DNA of 24,008 bases from CAZPZZ01 sp964591245 (lineage in GTDB: Bacteria; Acidobacteriota; Vicinamibacteria; Vicinamibacterales; UBA8438). Shown here in pieces: positions 1 to 9,628 of the stretch. The notes below the pieces were generated by a model. The model was not told where the DNA came from. It saw only the letters and a program-made list of their open reading frames with translations, and made no database searches. The translations under genes were made by a program, and so were the position numbers. Where the stretch lies: assembly GCA_964591245.1 (NCBI GenBank), contig CAZPZZ010000056.1, positions 1 through 24,008 on the forward strand, written 5' to 3'. Every line of letters starts with the position of its first letter. Position 1 is the first letter of the stretch.

Positions 1-851
1 GCGGCTTCGATCATCTCGCCGAGCACCCGTCCCGGCTGGACACTTTCCAGCTGGCGATGGTCCCCCAGCACCACGAGACGCGTATCGCTGCCCACAGCGG
101 ACAGGAGGCGGTCCCAGAGCACGAGGTCCAGCATCGACGCTTCATCCACGACGACCACGTCATAGGGTAGCGGGTTGCCCTCGTGATACCGACACCGGTC
201 CATCCGGGGGTTCCAGCGCAGCAGTCGATGCAAGGTGCGGGCCTCTGCCCCCGCTTGTTCCAGACGACCTTGGACATCGCCCCGGATCACGTCGAACTCC
301 CGGACAGCCTGACCGATGGCTTCACCGAGGCGCGCGGCAGCCTTGCCGGTCGGCGCAGCGAGCGCGACACGAATCGAGGGATTTCGCAGGGACAGCAATG
401 CCAGCAAACGAGCAGCGGTGGTGGTCTTTCCCGTCCCCGGCCCTCCGGTGATAAGTGCAAGAGAGCGTTCCATGCCCAAGAGCGCAGCCCGTCGTTGCGC
501 AGACGACGGATCCGGAAAGAAACGGTCGAGCTCGTCGGAACCCGGCGAGGAGGCCGCGACAGAAGAATCCAGCAGCCTCGTCTCAGCAAGCGCGCGCAGA
601 CGACTCGCGACACGCACTTCGGCCTGGTAGAGGCGCCAGGACTGGAGCCGGTGACCGGACAGCACCAAGGGTGCCGGGGTCGTCCCGTCACCAACCGCAG
701 GCGACGACGCAAGGAGTGAGATCTCGTCCGTGTCCAATTCGAGCGACGTGTGGCCGGCGCCGAGCGACGTGAAGAAGCGTTCCAACGTCGCGATGGCTGC
801 ACGCGGGAGATCCCAACGTCGGCACAGCAACTGCATCGCCGCCGCACTCAC
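1..851 (-). CDS. recD: RecD, exonuclease V alpha subunit (5'-3' helicase), C-terminal part cut off by the window edge
   Basis: RecD is the fast 5'-3' helicase motor of the RecBCD complex, which processes double-strand DNA ends for recombination. About 283 N-terminal residues are visible by direct translation. An N-terminal helical region is followed by the Walker A loop GGPGTGKTTT at about residues 136-145, the motif AAPTGKAAARL at about 165-175, Walker B VVVDEASMLD at about 233-242, and LVVLGDHRQLESVQPG at about 259-274, all typical of RecD superfamily 1B helicases. The start is taken as the GTG at 851-849, which overlaps the recB stop as GTGA. An in-frame ATG at 836 is the alternative. The 4-bp overlap implies translational coupling to recB. 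The rest of the helicase lies outside the window, so completeness cannot be judged. Confidence 0.95.
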   Translation of the reverse strand, partial: MSAAAMQLLCRRWDLPRAAIATLERFFTSLGAGHTSLELDTDEISLLASSPAVGDGTTPAPLVLSGHRLQSWRLYQAEVRVASRLRALAETRLLDSSVAASSPGSDELDRFFPDPSSAQRRAALLGMERSLALITGGPGTGKTTTAARLLALLSLRNPSIRVALAAPTGKAAARLGEAIGQAVREFDVIRGDVQGRLEQAGAEARTLHRLLRWNPRMDRCRYHEGNPLPYDVVVVDEASMLDLVLWDRLLSAVGSDTRLVVLGDHRQLESVQPGRVLGEMIEA

Positions 852-3800
852 GATGGTGCTCCGTCGCGCGTCGAGACAAAGAGCCCCTCGAGGTCATCCA
901 ATAAGGCGGCCGTCGGCTCGAAGTCAAGAACGCCACAACGCCGGTCCGGCGCCACACCGCGGAGGAAGAAGAGACTGCCCGACACACGGGTAGCCCCCGA
1001 ATCGTACAGGCCGAGATAGCGGCGGAGCGCCACGAGATAGAGGTGGATCTGAAGAACGTAATGCTGACGCGCTGCGCAGCGCCACAGCGCAGGGTGATCG
1101 TAGTCCTGAAACCCGGACCCGAGATAGTTGCTCTTCCAATCAATAACCGCCCAGCGATCACTCCAGTGCACCAGTCGATCGATGTACCCGGTCAACATAC
1201 CGGCCAGCGTCTGGCGCGGGAGACCCGCGAGTTCCAGCGCATAATCCGCTTCGGCGTCATTCCGGGCATGACGGGCAAAGATTTCCGAAAGCGCCAACCC
1301 GGAGATTCCACCTCGGCCCAGTGGCAGCAGGAACTCCCATTCGGACAAGCTTGGGTCCACCGCCGCTGACGCAACAGTCGTTCCGAGTGCAGTCAACCGT
1401 GTGGTCCTGAGAGCGTCCAGCGCGCGCTGAATCGAGAAAACCGCCTGCTCGGAATGGAGCCTGTGGCGTTTGAGACTGCGGTCGATGAGTGCCACGGGGT
1501 TCTCAGTAAAATTCCAACGTTCCAGAATCTCGTGGAGGCAGTTACCAGCCTGTGGTCCGCGCGCAAATGTGGCCAAGGGAACTGGCGTACTCTCCAGCTC
1601 CCCTGGATCTACCGTGTGTCCTTCTCCACTGTGTACCGGCTCTGTCTGAGATTCCATCCCTGTATCATGGCGTTCTCGCTCCTCGTGGCGACCATGGGCA
1701 AGCTGTGAAAAGCTGGTCAGATGCCAACCCCGCATGTCGACAGACGGCGTGGGACGAGCCCGCATAGGATCCGTGACGTCCCCTGGTTCCCTCCACTTGG
1801 CTCGTGTGGGAGTCGGGGGCGCCAAGACAGTGATCAGGTCTGGGTCGGCATCGCGAAACCTGCCGAGTGTGACCTCGTGTGGACACGCCGACGGGTTCCG
1901 TTTTGCATCCGCTGTCGACTCATACCATTCCTCGATCGTGTCGGCGCCACCCTCCGGTCGCAACAACCAGTCAAGGGCGGTTGGGGGCAATTTACGCCCC
2001 GAAGAATAGCCCAGGGCACCAGCTAACAGAGTTACCCGACGACGGGCGCGGGTCAGCGCCACATAGGCCAAGCGTAGCTCTTCCCGCACGCGCTCGGCGT
2101 CAGAGGCACGCTTGGTGGCTCCCGCTCCCGAACGGGTGCGGTCCGAGAGGATCCAGCCATCCTGTTCGCGCACGAGTAGATACGGAGGGGACTCTTTCTC
2201 GTCCCGGACCGACCACAGATAGGGACAGTACACAAAGTCGAACTCAAGACCCTTCGCGCGATACACCGTCACGACCTGCACGGCAGCACCGTCTCGTTCC
2301 AATCGCCGAAGACGTTCATCCGCCGAATGCTCCTCACTGTTTCCTGCACCTTCAAACCAGTGCAGCAGGGTCTCCGGGGAGCGTGTACCCTCAGCTTCAT
2401 GGGCTTGCAGCAATTCCACGAGATGTCGGAGATCCGTGAGATAGCGCTCACCGTCAGGGTGCTGGGCCAGACGAACGGCGCTCTCTGACTGCGACTCCAG
2501 CGTCGCCATCAGTGCCGTAATACCCCGCTCCCGCCATACGTCGTTCCACTCGGAAAACGATGCAAGGCGGGCGTCGGCCTCCGGATCGGTAAGAGCAGCG
2601 AGACGGGTGGCGTCATACCCGAAGAGCCGCGTGGCCATGGCCGCGCGGCGCCATCCTGGGTGAGTCGGAAAGAGCACGGCCCTCAGGAACGTGGCAAGAT
2701 CCGAAGCGGTCTCACTACGCATCACGTCCGCATCGTCCCGCACCACCGCTGGCACCCCTCGGGTTCGCAGTGCCTCATGGACAACCCTGGCCTCCTTGTT
2801 CGTTCGGGTCAGGACCGCGATCTGAGAAGGGTAGATAGCCTCCGCATTCTCGCCGCCACCATTCAAGAGTGCGACGATTGCAGTCGCTGTACAGGCGGCA
2901 GCCTGTGCCTGCCTGGGGTTGGAGTGGCCCCACGGCGCAACCGTCGTATCCGGGACCACCCAGGCGACCAGGCGGGCCTGTCCATCCTCGGGCAGCGGCA
3001 GATCGGCATCCTGGCGAGCGGCGGTCGCTGGCGTGTAGTCAAGTGCAGGGCTTCCCAGAGATCCAGGTCGTTCGAACAGCCGGTTGAGCGCTCGTACTAA
3101 CCCCGGCGCAGAACGGTAGGTGACAGCAAGAGTGCTAATTCTGGACTCCTCTGCGGGGCGGGCGGCGAGATACGCCTCCAGATCACCACCACGGAAACCA
3201 TAGATCGACTGTTTGGGGTCACCAACCAGAATGAGGCGTTCCCGTGAGGAATCGCGGTCGAAAATGGCCCGGAAGATCTCGAGTTGCCGCTGGTCCGTAT
3301 CCTGGCTTTCGTCAATCAGCCCCACCTTCCATTGCTCGGACAGACGACGGGCAAGGGACGGACCATTTGCCCCCTCACACAGAGCGCGGTGCAGGTGATG
3401 AATCAATCCCTCATAGGTAATGGCGTTGTGGCGTCGTAAGTGCTCTTCGAATCGGCTCTTTGCCGATCGGTGCAGGTGCCCCAGCCAGGCCCACCGCAAC
3501 CTCTGGAGCACTTCACCCACGCCCCCCGCTGCTTGCACCAATGCCAATCCGTTGGCATCAGCCTCAGCAGCTTTGCCCGCGTTACTCCTACGATTGAACC
3601 ACCCACCCACCTGTTCCAGCTGGGCCGCCAAGTGAAAGATCGTTGTGGACGGCCGGCGCGAATCCAGACGCTGGAGCCAACGACGCCACGTCCCCAGCTG
3701 CGGGACATTCGTCGTTCCTGATTCATTCAGTTTGATCCCGGGTCTAGCCGCAATGTCCTCAAGCGACGCGAGGTCATCACGGGCATCGCGCAGGACAGCC

Positions 3801-4471
3801 AGGACCTCCGTCACCTGGTTCCGCGCATCCGACAGACTCAGGGGTACGGGAACCATCCGGCTGTTTGGATGCCGTGTGAGCAGGTCCCAGGCTTCGAAAT
3901 CTTTCTTGACGGACCATTCCCGGCCGACAACCGCAGCGCCGGTCAGCATCGGGTCCGTCGCTAATTCGGTACGCCAGGTATCCTCAACCGCGTCCAACTG
4001 AATTTGTCTGACATCTGGAAGTAGTTCGAGACCGGCGGGTGTGCCACACAGGAAGCTCTCGGCAATCAGGACACGTTGACAGAACGCGTGTATGGTAGAC
4101 ACGGCGAGCTGATCACTTTCGTCCAGGGCCAGCTGCAAACGAAGATGGGCCGCGTCCCGATCAGGATCAGGCAAACGGTTGAACCGCTCCAGCAGGATGC
4201 CGACGCCATTCTCATCGGGGGGAGGGGTACTCCCTGCATCGATCTGTTCAACCAGCATCGCGAGCTGCCGACGGGTGCGTGCCCCCAGTTCACGCGCCGC
4301 ATCTTCGGTAAACGTGACCAGCAGCAATTCCCCGACCTCGCTGACCACACCATCGAGGAGCAAACGGGGAACCAGATGAGCAATCGTCCACGTCTTCCCT
4401 GTACCGGCACTGGCCTCGATGACCGACAGACCAGATGGGACGACGGTGGTTTCCAGATCGAAGTTAGCCAA
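848..4471 (-). CDS. recB: RecB, exonuclease V beta subunit (3'-5' helicase and nuclease)
   Basis: RecB is the 3'-5' helicase and sole nuclease subunit of RecBCD. With the TTG start at 4471 the protein has 1207 residues, close to the roughly 1180 of the Escherichia coli protein. Visible superfamily 1A helicase motifs are ASAGTGKT (residues 20-27), LIDESQDTDQRQ, LVGDPKQSIYGFRGGD, VYRAKGLEFDFVY and YVALTRARRRV. The C-terminal nuclease domain keeps its active site: the histidine in GNCLHEIL, the aspartate in GYIDRLV, the aspartate and lysine in AVIDWKSNYLG, and the QxxxY-like helix in VLQIHLYLVALRRYL. The frame stays open to 4801, but those extra residues only mirror recC and lack RecB character. 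No ATG or GTG lies near the homology start, so the TTG overlapping the recC stop by 8 bp is preferred. Full activity is expected. Confidence 0.95.
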   Translation of the reverse strand: MANFDLETTVVPSGLSVIEASAGTGKTWTIAHLVPRLLLDGVVSEVGELLLVTFTEDAARELGARTRRQLAMLVEQIDAGSTPPPDENGVGILLERFNRLPDPDRDAAHLRLQLALDESDQLAVSTIHAFCQRVLIAESFLCGTPAGLELLPDVRQIQLDAVEDTWRTELATDPMLTGAAVVGREWSVKKDFEAWDLLTRHPNSRMVPVPLSLSDARNQVTEVLAVLRDARDDLASLEDIAARPGIKLNESGTTNVPQLGTWRRWLQRLDSRRPSTTIFHLAAQLEQVGGWFNRRSNAGKAAEADANGLALVQAAGGVGEVLQRLRWAWLGHLHRSAKSRFEEHLRRHNAITYEGLIHHLHRALCEGANGPSLARRLSEQWKVGLIDESQDTDQRQLEIFRAIFDRDSSRERLILVGDPKQSIYGFRGGDLEAYLAARPAEESRISTLAVTYRSAPGLVRALNRLFERPGSLGSPALDYTPATAARQDADLPLPEDGQARLVAWVVPDTTVAPWGHSNPRQAQAAACTATAIVALLNGGGENAEAIYPSQIAVLTRTNKEARVVHEALRTRGVPAVVRDDADVMRSETASDLATFLRAVLFPTHPGWRRAAMATRLFGYDATRLAALTDPEADARLASFSEWNDVWRERGITALMATLESQSESAVRLAQHPDGERYLTDLRHLVELLQAHEAEGTRSPETLLHWFEGAGNSEEHSADERLRRLERDGAAVQVVTVYRAKGLEFDFVYCPYLWSVRDEKESPPYLLVREQDGWILSDRTRSGAGATKRASDAERVREELRLAYVALTRARRRVTLLAGALGYSSGRKLPPTALDWLLRPEGGADTIEEWYESTADAKRNPSACPHEVTLGRFRDADPDLITVLAPPTPTRAKWREPGDVTDPMRARPTPSVDMRGWHLTSFSQLAHGRHEERERHDTGMESQTEPVHSGEGHTVDPGELESTPVPLATFARGPQAGNCLHEILERWNFTENPVALIDRSLKRHRLHSEQAVFSIQRALDALRTTRLTALGTTVASAAVDPSLSEWEFLLPLGRGGISGLALSEIFARHARNDAEADYALELAGLPRQTLAGMLTGYIDRLVHWSDRWAVIDWKSNYLGSGFQDYDHPALWRCAARQHYVLQIHLYLVALRRYLGLYDSGATRVSGSLFFLRGVAPDRRCGVLDFEPTAALLDDLEGLFVSTRDGAPS

Positions 4472-7400
4472 GCTGCACTCTGTGTTTCGACGTGGTGGCC
4501 GTTTTCCACCAGGTGTCCAGCGGTTCGAAGACCTCGATCGCCAAACGATGCCATTCCCCGAAGACCTCGTCGGCAAAGGGATCACAATCTCGCCAGGCAA
4601 GCTGCGCCGAGGGTTTCTCACCCTCACCTGGCGATCCCGTGAACGTTGGCTCCCACGCCTTTCTCGCTGCGTCGACTTTGCCGTTTTTGGCCTTATGAAT
4701 CGCCGCGCTCGTCTTGGGCCCGAATGGCAGGGGCTGCATGCGTGCCCGTTGGCACAGGTGAAGTAAATGATTGAACACGTCGCGGCCGGACTCGGAAGCA
4801 AGCGGATCGAAGCGATCTACCCTGGCACCATCATCAATCCTGGAGACCAGAAGGGTTGCGACGGGCAATGCACACGCGGCGGCGAAATTCGCCAGAATCC
4901 AGGCCTGAAGCCGTTGATGCGGAGAACCACTCACGTTCGACGGTTCTATCACGACCTGCACGTCGCGAGTCGGATTCACGAACACATTGCCTCTGACTCG
5001 TTGTTCCCCGTGGTACACCAGACGACAGGGCTCCAGGGGACCTCCCGTTTCATCGGTGGCCAGCTCGGCAAGCCTGGTGGCTTCCCTCACCGCTTGACCA
5101 CCCAACGACGCACCGAGAGAACCGTAGGGAAGACGCCGGTCGGCCGCCAATCGCTCGTGAAGATAGGTCGTCCGTCCCTTCACCACCGCGTCTATCACCT
5201 GGCTTTGCACGTGCCAGCGTGTCAATCCCGAGGGTGCGTCCACCGGTTCTCGATCCAACGCCAGCGGACTTTCGGCAGGGCGAGGAAACTCAACCCCCAG
5301 TGATGTCAACCAGGCGGACCAGGGATCCTTCAGAGTACGAATAATGTCTTCCAGCTCGAGATCACCGGACAGCACCGCGGGGGACACCTCACCGGAAGAC
5401 GCCTGAAACGGGGTTAGTTCGTCATCCGAACCGTGGAGAGCGCGAGCAATTGCCAGATTGCCGGTATCGAATGAAGCCCGGGGACCTCGAAAACATCTGG
5501 AATCAAAGGGATGCAACGGGTGATCTTGAATCAGGTCCCGGTGCAGCTTTTCCCGGTCCCGTGGATCACTCGCGAGGGTCCTTGCAGCCACACGCAAGAC
5601 CTCGTCCACGCAGACGGACAACGGTTCTTCCTGATTGCTACGGATGTTGCGAGCCGTGGCCGTGAAAATCACCCGGTCTGTCGCCGCAAGGAGGGCGTCG
5701 AGAAAGAGCTGCCGGTCTTCTCGTACCGGATCCCAATCGCCTGGCTGTGGAGCCGCAGCCAGAAGATCCCAGGCCGGCGCTCTATTCCTCCGGGGAAAGG
5801 CCGAATCGTGGAGCCCCAACACCGCCAATACCCGACAGGGTATGGCGCGTAACGGCTTGAACCCACCCATGGCCATTCCACCCCCGACCCGCGTCACCGT
5901 GCGCGTCTCGTTCTCTGTAGCCCGGTCTAGCCAGTCGCCTACGGTTGCCGCGTCCATCGGGAACATGCAGGCATGGTCAGTTTCTGCCAGCCGCAGCTCT
6001 TCGATCAGTTCTACGACCACGAAGGTGTCACCCCCTCCATCCCCGCTGGCCAACAGCGTGTCCAGTGCCTGATCCAGCCGTTCCGCCCACCCCGCAGGAC
6101 TGGCCTCGGTCTGCCACTCCACCAGGAGAGAAACGAGACCATCGAGCCAGTCGAGGCCCGCACTCGCCGAACTAGTATCACCACCCAAATCACCGAACAC
6201 AGGAAGGGCCGGTCGGGACGTGGCATCAGACGCCTGGTCGCAGGCCCCCAACCACACACCAGCCAGCAGACGGTCCAGACCAGCACGCCACGTGCCGGTC
6301 TCTTCCGTCCCGGCGTGAAGCGCGCGCCGATGGTCGATATCAAGCCCCCAGGTAATGCCGGATGCCTGGAGTGCATCGGCCAAGGCCTGCGGAACTACCC
6401 CCAGGGCTCTGAGACGCAATGACACAGGGGGGAGTTCCAGCAGCGCCAGACCCTCGCTCAGCGGCGCGCGGCCTGCGGCCAGATGCAATAACGCATACAG
6501 ACCGCGCAGCAGGGGATCGGCCTGATCCAGACGTCGTTCAGACAGGCGAAGCGGCAGGGGCGGGGTACCCTCCCGTAACAGAACCTCGGCCAGTGGACCA
6601 TACATGGCCAGGTCTGGCGCCAAAATCAGGATCTCGTGAGCCTTCAGGTCCGGTAGGTCAGTGAAGGCATCAAGCAACTCGTCCCGCAGGACCTCGACCT
6701 CTCGTCGGACCCCATGGCACCGATGCACCCGGAGTGAGCGATCAGATGGGCCGAGAGGGGCCCGATCGACATCATCGGGTTGACGCGCAGCCCGGATATC
6801 CGCCTGAAGCCGTTCCAGAAGCGTGGCAGACCGTTCTGCGACCGGGGGAAGGTCTTCGTATTCCTGCCCTTCGGTAACCAGTGCTTCCTCGAAGATGCGA
6901 AAACTGGTCACGGACTGTTGTCCCAGGTGCGAAAGCAGTGGGTGACCTTCCCACGCCGGATCGACCGCGGCGCCCGCCCTCAGCTGGGCCCGGCCGGCTC
7001 GAATGTCCCCAATGTATTCGGTCGACGGGAACAACGCCCGTAGGGTGACCTGCGTCCTGGTCGCGAGTGCCCGTAGCAGCGGCAGCAGGGTCGGTGGCAA
7101 GGGCCCCGTCGTGAGTACCTCGAGGGAAGGGGGGAGCGTGCCGGCGCCCCGCAGAAGTCGACGCTCGAGCTCTCGCAGACGACGCACCGGATGGGGATGA
7201 TCCGAGAGCGCTTCGGACAGCCGACTCCACAGCTCGCGCTGCCAAGCTTCATCACTTCGGGCCCACCTGGGTAATGGTTCCCAGGCCTCACCCCGCTCCC
7301 AGGCCGCGAGCATGGCTGGTCGGAAATAGAGGTACTGATCGAAACGATCAGCCAGCTGCCCCGCAAACGCGAACCTCGCCCTTGCGTCCTTGCAGGCGGA

Positions 7401-7733
7401 GTCCAGGCGGGGAACCCGGCCATCCTCGATCATCGATGTCAGAAGCGAAACGAGACGCCACGTCAGGCCCTCGGAGCGCCACGAGGGGTGCAATGGAGCC
7501 AAGCCGACCAGTTCGGCCATTCGGTCGATGAACGCGGCCGGCAGAAGAAAGACAACCCCCATGGCCACGCCATGCCGACGAGCCAGTTCAGCCTTGGCCC
7601 GCTCGATCAGAGGAATCGACGGCATGAGTACCGAGACGAGGTGGCCGACCGTACCGCTCGGCCGACCTAACACCTCGATCAGGTCTTCAAGCAATCTGGT
7701 CGCGTCGGACCCGAATTTCAGATTAAGCGCCAT
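4464..7733 (-). CDS. recC: RecC, exonuclease V gamma subunit
   Basis: RecC holds RecB and RecD together, splits the DNA strands and reads Chi in the RecBCD complex. It has the folds of a helicase and a nuclease but lost their active sites in known family members. The 1089-residue length fits the family (about 1120 in E. coli). The N-terminus aligns with known RecC: an early LLEDLIEVL helix, then QS-like region VLMPSIPLIERAKAELARR and the GVAMGVVFLLPAAFIDRM stretch matching the family's IDFPLPASFIW region. Later segments such as ILAPDLAMYGPLAEVLL, LVSLLVEWQ and GFKPLRAIPCRVLAVLGL are also RecC-like. The ATG at 7733 is the only start between the homology and an upstream in-frame stop. No Shine-Dalgarno is seen; a small hairpin lies against the start codon. 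First gene of the recC-recB-recD operon. Confidence 0.94.
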   Translation of the reverse strand: MALNLKFGSDATRLLEDLIEVLGRPSGTVGHLVSVLMPSIPLIERAKAELARRHGVAMGVVFLLPAAFIDRMAELVGLAPLHPSWRSEGLTWRLVSLLTSMIEDGRVPRLDSACKDARARFAFAGQLADRFDQYLYFRPAMLAAWERGEAWEPLPRWARSDEAWQRELWSRLSEALSDHPHPVRRLRELERRLLRGAGTLPPSLEVLTTGPLPPTLLPLLRALATRTQVTLRALFPSTEYIGDIRAGRAQLRAGAAVDPAWEGHPLLSHLGQQSVTSFRIFEEALVTEGQEYEDLPPVAERSATLLERLQADIRAARQPDDVDRAPLGPSDRSLRVHRCHGVRREVEVLRDELLDAFTDLPDLKAHEILILAPDLAMYGPLAEVLLREGTPPLPLRLSERRLDQADPLLRGLYALLHLAAGRAPLSEGLALLELPPVSLRLRALGVVPQALADALQASGITWGLDIDHRRALHAGTEETGTWRAGLDRLLAGVWLGACDQASDATSRPALPVFGDLGGDTSSASAGLDWLDGLVSLLVEWQTEASPAGWAERLDQALDTLLASGDGGGDTFVVVELIEELRLAETDHACMFPMDAATVGDWLDRATENETRTVTRVGGGMAMGGFKPLRAIPCRVLAVLGLHDSAFPRRNRAPAWDLLAAAPQPGDWDPVREDRQLFLDALLAATDRVIFTATARNIRSNQEEPLSVCVDEVLRVAARTLASDPRDREKLHRDLIQDHPLHPFDSRCFRGPRASFDTGNLAIARALHGSDDELTPFQASSGEVSPAVLSGDLELEDIIRTLKDPWSAWLTSLGVEFPRPAESPLALDREPVDAPSGLTRWHVQSQVIDAVVKGRTTYLHERLAADRRLPYGSLGASLGGQAVREATRLAELATDETGGPLEPCRLVYHGEQRVRGNVFVNPTRDVQVVIEPSNVSGSPHQRLQAWILANFAAACALPVATLLVSRIDDGARVDRFDPLASESGRDVFNHLLHLCQRARMQPLPFGPKTSAAIHKAKNGKVDAARKAWEPTFTGSPGEGEKPSAQLAWRDCDPFADEVFGEWHRLAIEVFEPLDTWWKTATTSKHRVQLG

Positions 7734-7747
7734 CGTGGTGCGCCACG
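7734..7747 (-). promoter_or_regulatory. Hairpin directly before the recC start codon
   Basis: In the recC mRNA the bases CGTGG-CGCA-CCACG form a 5-bp stem with a 4-base loop ending immediately before the ATG. There is no Shine-Dalgarno sequence between it and the start. Such a hairpin could restrain recC translation, but no regulator or conservation is known, so this is a structural observation only. Confidence 0.35.
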
Positions 7748-7893
7748 ACGTGACCGCAGCCCTTAGTCATTCAGGCTGGGTGCACAAGGGACGAATATCT
7801 CGATCTGAGTCGATACGGACACCGGGTATCACCGGAACCACGGCCACTTCCTTTTCCACGACCGAGCGCAAGGCGCACCGGTGTCATCCGAAC

Positions 7894-9501
7894 TCACTCG
7901 GTTTCCCCGCGGCGGACGGCATACACACGATCAAAGAAATCCAACCGCGTTTTCCGCACACCCCGGCTGACATGTATGGCGTCACCGATCTCGAGCAACC
8001 GGTCATCGACCTGGTCAAACACCGGCCAGACCGGCAGGCCCTCGCCATTCGGGTCCCCGGACGTGGCGAAATTCACCCAATACGCGGCTAACGCCGAAGA
8101 GAGTCGGCGATCGGTCGTATCGTAATCACGGTTGGCGTGGGGAGAGCCACTGACACCAAAGTTGTCAAAGACATACGGAATCTCGGCGGTATGGTACGCC
8201 CCATAACGCGAGGCATCCGCTGCCGGCGGCACCCGGCTGAAAAAATAGAGATAGGCCGGCGAAGACACGGTCTTCATCATTCGAGCCCAGGTTCGCATCT
8301 CCCAGCCGAACGTGGCATCGGTCGAACTATCCCGACGCGCCTGCTGAGCCTCGGCATCACTGCTGGCTGGATAGGTCTCGAAAAACGCCTCCGTGAAGTC
8401 TCCATATTCTTCCTGCACCGTGTCCCGGTACTCATCCAGGGTCGCCGCCCCCTGGGCATCGCCGAGCATCGTGCTCTCATCGGCATTCGACCCCACGATC
8501 ACAGGCACGTCATGCTGCTCACCTCGGGCGAAGATGTTGTAGATCGTGTCGGGAAAAACCCAACCATCGACGTTCGCCGAGGCACGACCACCCGGAACCT
8601 CGACCAACGCCTCGGCGGGCGCGGCGCGCAACAACGCGAGCGAAGGCTCAACGCCGCTCCCCAGTAACGCCGTAACCACCCGCTCGCCCGCCGCCTCGAT
8701 CTCATCGCGAGCGTGCGCGCGACCCACGGACCCGAAGCCTCCACCGCTCTCACCGATCGCCGCGTGGAAGAGCCCCCGAGCCAAGGGCGTGGCCATCAAA
8801 TGGTTAACGCTCCAGGAACCCGCGGACTCACCGAAGATAGTGACCCGATCGGGATCCCCACCAAAGGCTGCGATGTTCGCCTGTATCCACGCCAGTGCAG
8901 CGATCTGATCGAGCGTGCCGTAATTACCCGACGCCCCCTGGGCCGATTCAGCCCGCAGCAGTGGATGCGCGAGATAGCCCAGTGCACCGAGGCGGTAGTT
9001 GATGGTCACCAAGACGACTCCACGGCCAGCCAGGGCGGCGCCGTCATAGGCGACATCCGCGCTGTTGCCGATACCCAACCCCCCGCCATGAATCCACACC
9101 AACACCGGCACCCGATCCTCTGGGACTGCCGCCGTCCAGACGTTGAGATACAGACAGTCCTCTGATATCGCCGCCACCCCGGCATCGTAGAAGCCTGCCT
9201 CCAGACGACGCTGGACGCAGGACGGCGCGGCCGTCGTCGCGGCCCGCATCCCGTCCCACGCGGCTGGCGGCTGCGGCGGACGCCAGCGGAGATCCCCGAC
9301 CGGCGGTGTCGCAAACGGCACCCCCCGATACACTCGGACCCCGGGAGCACGCGACGAGAATTCGCCAGCGAGTTCCCCTTGCGCCACGGTCACCACCGCC
9401 TGAGCGCCCCCCCCTAGTGCCACGCCCTTCGCTGGCCACCACGCGGCTGTCACCAAGACCCCGCACACACACAGCGTCATCACCATTGCTCGCCTGGCCA
9501 T
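7894..9501 (-). CDS. Exported type-B carboxylesterase (para-nitrobenzyl esterase-like)
   Basis: A 535-residue secreted alpha/beta hydrolase of the carboxylesterase type B family, which cleaves carboxylic esters. The N-terminus (about residues 1-28) looks like a Sec signal peptide with an ALG-type end. Family landmarks are complete: YRGVPFATPPVGDLRW near 58-73, EDCLYLNVW at 114-122, oxyanion-hole HGGG at 138-141, nucleophile Ser226 in GESAG, acid Glu342 in GSNADES, and His437 in GAYHTAEIPYVF. Length is normal and no catalytic residue is missing. A GGGGGTAAGGG purine run precedes the ATG. It reads away from the TetR gene at 9666, so the shared intergenic repeats may control it. A 160-bp gap separates it from recC downstream, making it a separate unit. 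The natural substrate is unknown. Confidence 0.93.
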   Translation of the reverse strand: MARRAMVMTLCVCGVLVTAAWWPAKGVALGGGAQAVVTVAQGELAGEFSSRAPGVRVYRGVPFATPPVGDLRWRPPQPPAAWDGMRAATTAAPSCVQRRLEAGFYDAGVAAISEDCLYLNVWTAAVPEDRVPVLVWIHGGGLGIGNSADVAYDGAALAGRGVVLVTINYRLGALGYLAHPLLRAESAQGASGNYGTLDQIAALAWIQANIAAFGGDPDRVTIFGESAGSWSVNHLMATPLARGLFHAAIGESGGGFGSVGRAHARDEIEAAGERVVTALLGSGVEPSLALLRAAPAEALVEVPGGRASANVDGWVFPDTIYNIFARGEQHDVPVIVGSNADESTMLGDAQGAATLDEYRDTVQEEYGDFTEAFFETYPASSDAEAQQARRDSSTDATFGWEMRTWARMMKTVSSPAYLYFFSRVPPAADASRYGAYHTAEIPYVFDNFGVSGSPHANRDYDTTDRRLSSALAAYWVNFATSGDPNGEGLPVWPVFDQVDDRLLEIGDAIHVSRGVRKTRLDFFDRVYAVRRGETE

Positions 9502-9566
9502 CCCTTACCCCCGTGTGTCTCTCATCAACCACCGCAAAACCTCAACGCAATGCTGTTTCCGTCACT

Positions 9567-9582
9567 CGAACAATAACGTTCG
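9567..9582. promoter_or_regulatory. Short inverted repeat in the esterase/TetR intergenic region
   Basis: CGAAC and GTTCG arms (9567-9571 and 9578-9582) flank a 6-base AT-rich centre; with a one-base bulge the pairing extends outward to CTCGAAC/GTTCGCGAG. It lies between the divergent esterase and TetR genes, nearer the esterase. It could be a second regulator site or part of the esterase promoter region. Evidence is symmetry and position only. Confidence 0.3.
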
Positions 9583-9628
9583 CGAGGCATGCCGTCACGA
9601 TATCGCGTGCCGATCTACGATGTGTCTT

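Noticed and set aside
287..847. Minus-strand frame of 186 residues at the left end
   Set aside because: Arg/Ser-rich shadow of recD; the real recD frame was found by translating the edge-truncated frame from GTG 851.
4472..4801. N-terminal extension of the recB frame by 110 residues
   Set aside because: The extra residues are antiparallel-free shadow of recC in another frame on the same strand, basic and Arg/Pro-rich, and RecB homology begins only at the TTG at 4471.
7390..8091. Plus-strand frame of 233 residues across the recC/esterase gap
   Set aside because: Low-complexity basic composition and antisense to two well-supported genes.
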